20,301 nt of DNA. Source: Vibrio sp. UBA2441. GTDB taxonomy: Bacteria; Pseudomonadota; Gammaproteobacteria; Enterobacterales; Vibrionaceae. The stretch spans positions 1-20,301 of the forward strand of contig DDQN01000030.1 of assembly GCA_002342685.1 (NCBI GenBank), in the 5' to 3' direction. Shown piece by piece: positions 19,368 through 20,301 of the stretch (within the stretch, counting starts at the first letter, position 1; each line of letters starts with the position of its first letter). Under the pieces are notes generated by a model, which was given only the letters and a program-made list of their open reading frames with translations, was not told where the DNA came from and made no database searches. The position numbers were made by a program, and so were the translations under genes.

Positions 19368-20301
19368 GTGATACAGAAAAATAACTACAATAGAAAGCTT
19401 TTAAGCGACTTCCATGTCCTCGTCAGTTGGCCAACTTTTAACACCATAGTCTTATTAAATGGCCTTAACTTCGGCGGGTCGCTTGCAGAGAATGTAGAGT
19501 TAAATAAATTCTTACCTTCACTTTGGTTTGTATTCATTTTATTTTGGCTCCAGATTAAAACTTTTGAAAAAGTAACCAAGGACAACAAAAGACTAGAAAG
19601 TGTGGTGTTTTACTGTTTTCTACATGTGTTTTTCTTACTGTCCGCAATAGCAATAAAAAGAAGTCTTTTAGGGCCTTTGCCTCACACGATCGATATGCGC
19701 CCAGCAGTCATCGCCTTCATAAACTTGTCTCTACAAGCAATAGTATTGACAGTAGCCGATTACTCTAGCTGCTTGCAGCGTAGAAATAGTGAACTCCAGC
19801 TGAATTTAACCTCAAAAGAGTTGTTATCAATAAAGCTAAGAAGCAAACCTCATTTTATCTATAACACACTAAATTTGATTGCTACTGAGATAAAAGATAA
19901 CCCACAACTCGCTGAAGAGTTAATCTATGATTTAAGCGACATACTACGCTCAATATCTCATCACTCTGAAAAAACCCATATTTCATTATCAGAAGAAATA
20001 AGAGTTATAAATAAATATATCGATATACAGAGAAAGAGATTTCACTTAAATATTGATGTCACAATAAACCAAAACTGCAATACCCTAAATACAAAGTTAC
20101 CCCCACTTTTGATCTTACCTCTCATAGAAAACATATTTAAACATGGTATTCACCATGGCAGTAATGCAAACAAGATATCAATGTCTTTTAGCAGGATAGA
20201 TAAATATGAATTGCAAATAAAGATCCTCAATGATATCGACTATTACGCACCAACAAGTACTTCAGGTGAAGGTAGTGGTATTATACCCAATCAACTTGAA
20301 G
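19368..20301 (+). CDS. LytS/YehU-type sensor histidine kinase, 3' truncated by the window
   Basis: An open frame with codons at positions divisible by 3 runs from after a stop at 19356-19358 to the window end, giving 311 residues if it starts at GTG 19368; no ATG precedes residue 110. The first 135 residues contain about four membrane helices (near 15-35, 49-63, 79-96 and 112-131). A His-kinase domain of the LytS/AlgZ type follows: KPHFIYNTLN with the phospho-accepting His162, LPLIENIFKHG (250-260) as N-box, and GEGSGIIPNQLE as the start of the G-box. Residues around the histidine carry Lys where most members have Asn or Gln. A LytTR response regulator is expected just beyond the window. No strong Shine-Dalgarno is seen, so the start is provisional. 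Confidence 0.85.
   Translation, partial: MIQKNNYNRKLLSDFHVLVSWPTFNTIVLLNGLNFGGSLAENVELNKFLPSLWFVFILFWLQIKTFEKVTKDNKRLESVVFYCFLHVFFLLSAIAIKRSLLGPLPHTIDMRPAVIAFINLSLQAIVLTVADYSSCLQRRNSELQLNLTSKELLSIKLRSKPHFIYNTLNLIATEIKDNPQLAEELIYDLSDILRSISHHSEKTHISLSEEIRVINKYIDIQRKRFHLNIDVTINQNCNTLNTKLPPLLILPLIENIFKHGIHHGSNANKISMSFSRIDKYELQIKILNDIDYYAPTSTSGEGSGIIPNQLE

Overview
The window looks like a chromosomal stretch from a marine gammaproteobacterium, most likely Vibrionaceae (Vibrio/Photobacterium type). The reasons are the E. coli-like DcuA and AspA, the stand-alone short N-acetylglutamate synthase type, the moderate-to-low GC, and the Vibrio-like style of the sensor and transporter genes. I see no rRNA, tRNA, CRISPR array, insertion sequence or phage gene. 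The left part reads as ordinary core or near-core metabolism. The right part is more accessory: it becomes AT-rich and gene-poor after about 18.4 kb.

Layout. (1) 0.2-3.2 kb, + strand: an anaerobic C4-dicarboxylate carrier (DcuA type), a strong terminator, then aspartate ammonia-lyase (aspA); together they support aspartate uptake, deamination to fumarate, and succinate/fumarate exchange. (2) 3.4-5.95 kb, - strand: a short stand-alone N-acetylglutamate synthase, argC and argB, which are the first three steps of arginine/ornithine synthesis. No argD/E/F/G/H is in view. (3) 6.4-8.9 kb, - strand: an 852-residue membrane sensor (unfamiliar N-terminal domain, TM, Cache, TM, PAS, DUF294-type nucleotidyltransferase). 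It diverges from (4) a 12-14-TM permease-like protein at 9.3-10.8 kb (DUF3360/SulP-NAT-like), which has a structured 5' leader that may mask its ribosome-binding site. (5) 10.96-11.44 kb, - strand: an RraA/HMG-aldolase-fold protein with the catalytic Arg-Asp pair, flanked by a textbook terminator. It diverges from (6) 11.8-16.4 kb, + strand: a tight four-gene operon of coenzyme-B12-dependent glutamate mutase (S subunit, E subunit, MutL/GlmL reactivase) plus an AMP-forming acyl/aminoacyl ligase. (7) 16.5-18.4 kb, - strand: a periplasmic binding protein and an AraC-family regulator. (8) 18.4-19.4 kb: a gene-poor AT-rich stretch with a 10-bp tandem repeat. (9) 19.37 kb to the end: a truncated LytS-type sensor histidine kinase with no ATG start.

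The most interesting unit is (6). All the substrate- and cofactor-contacting residues I can recall from Clostridium cochlearium GlmE are present at a constant offset, so the mutase should be active. Yet there is no methylaspartate ammonia-lyase or mesaconate pathway next to it. Instead the operon ends with an adenylating ligase whose core motif resembles carrier-protein-loading ligases. This suggests, as inference only, that 3-methylaspartate is made as a building block rather than fermented. The operon is preceded by a leader of roughly 280 nt with repeated, mutually exclusive pairing segments and a possible coaxial H-type pseudoknot. It does not match the classical cobalamin riboswitch and is the best candidate here for an undescribed regulatory RNA. 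A second candidate leader precedes the permease at 9.3 kb.
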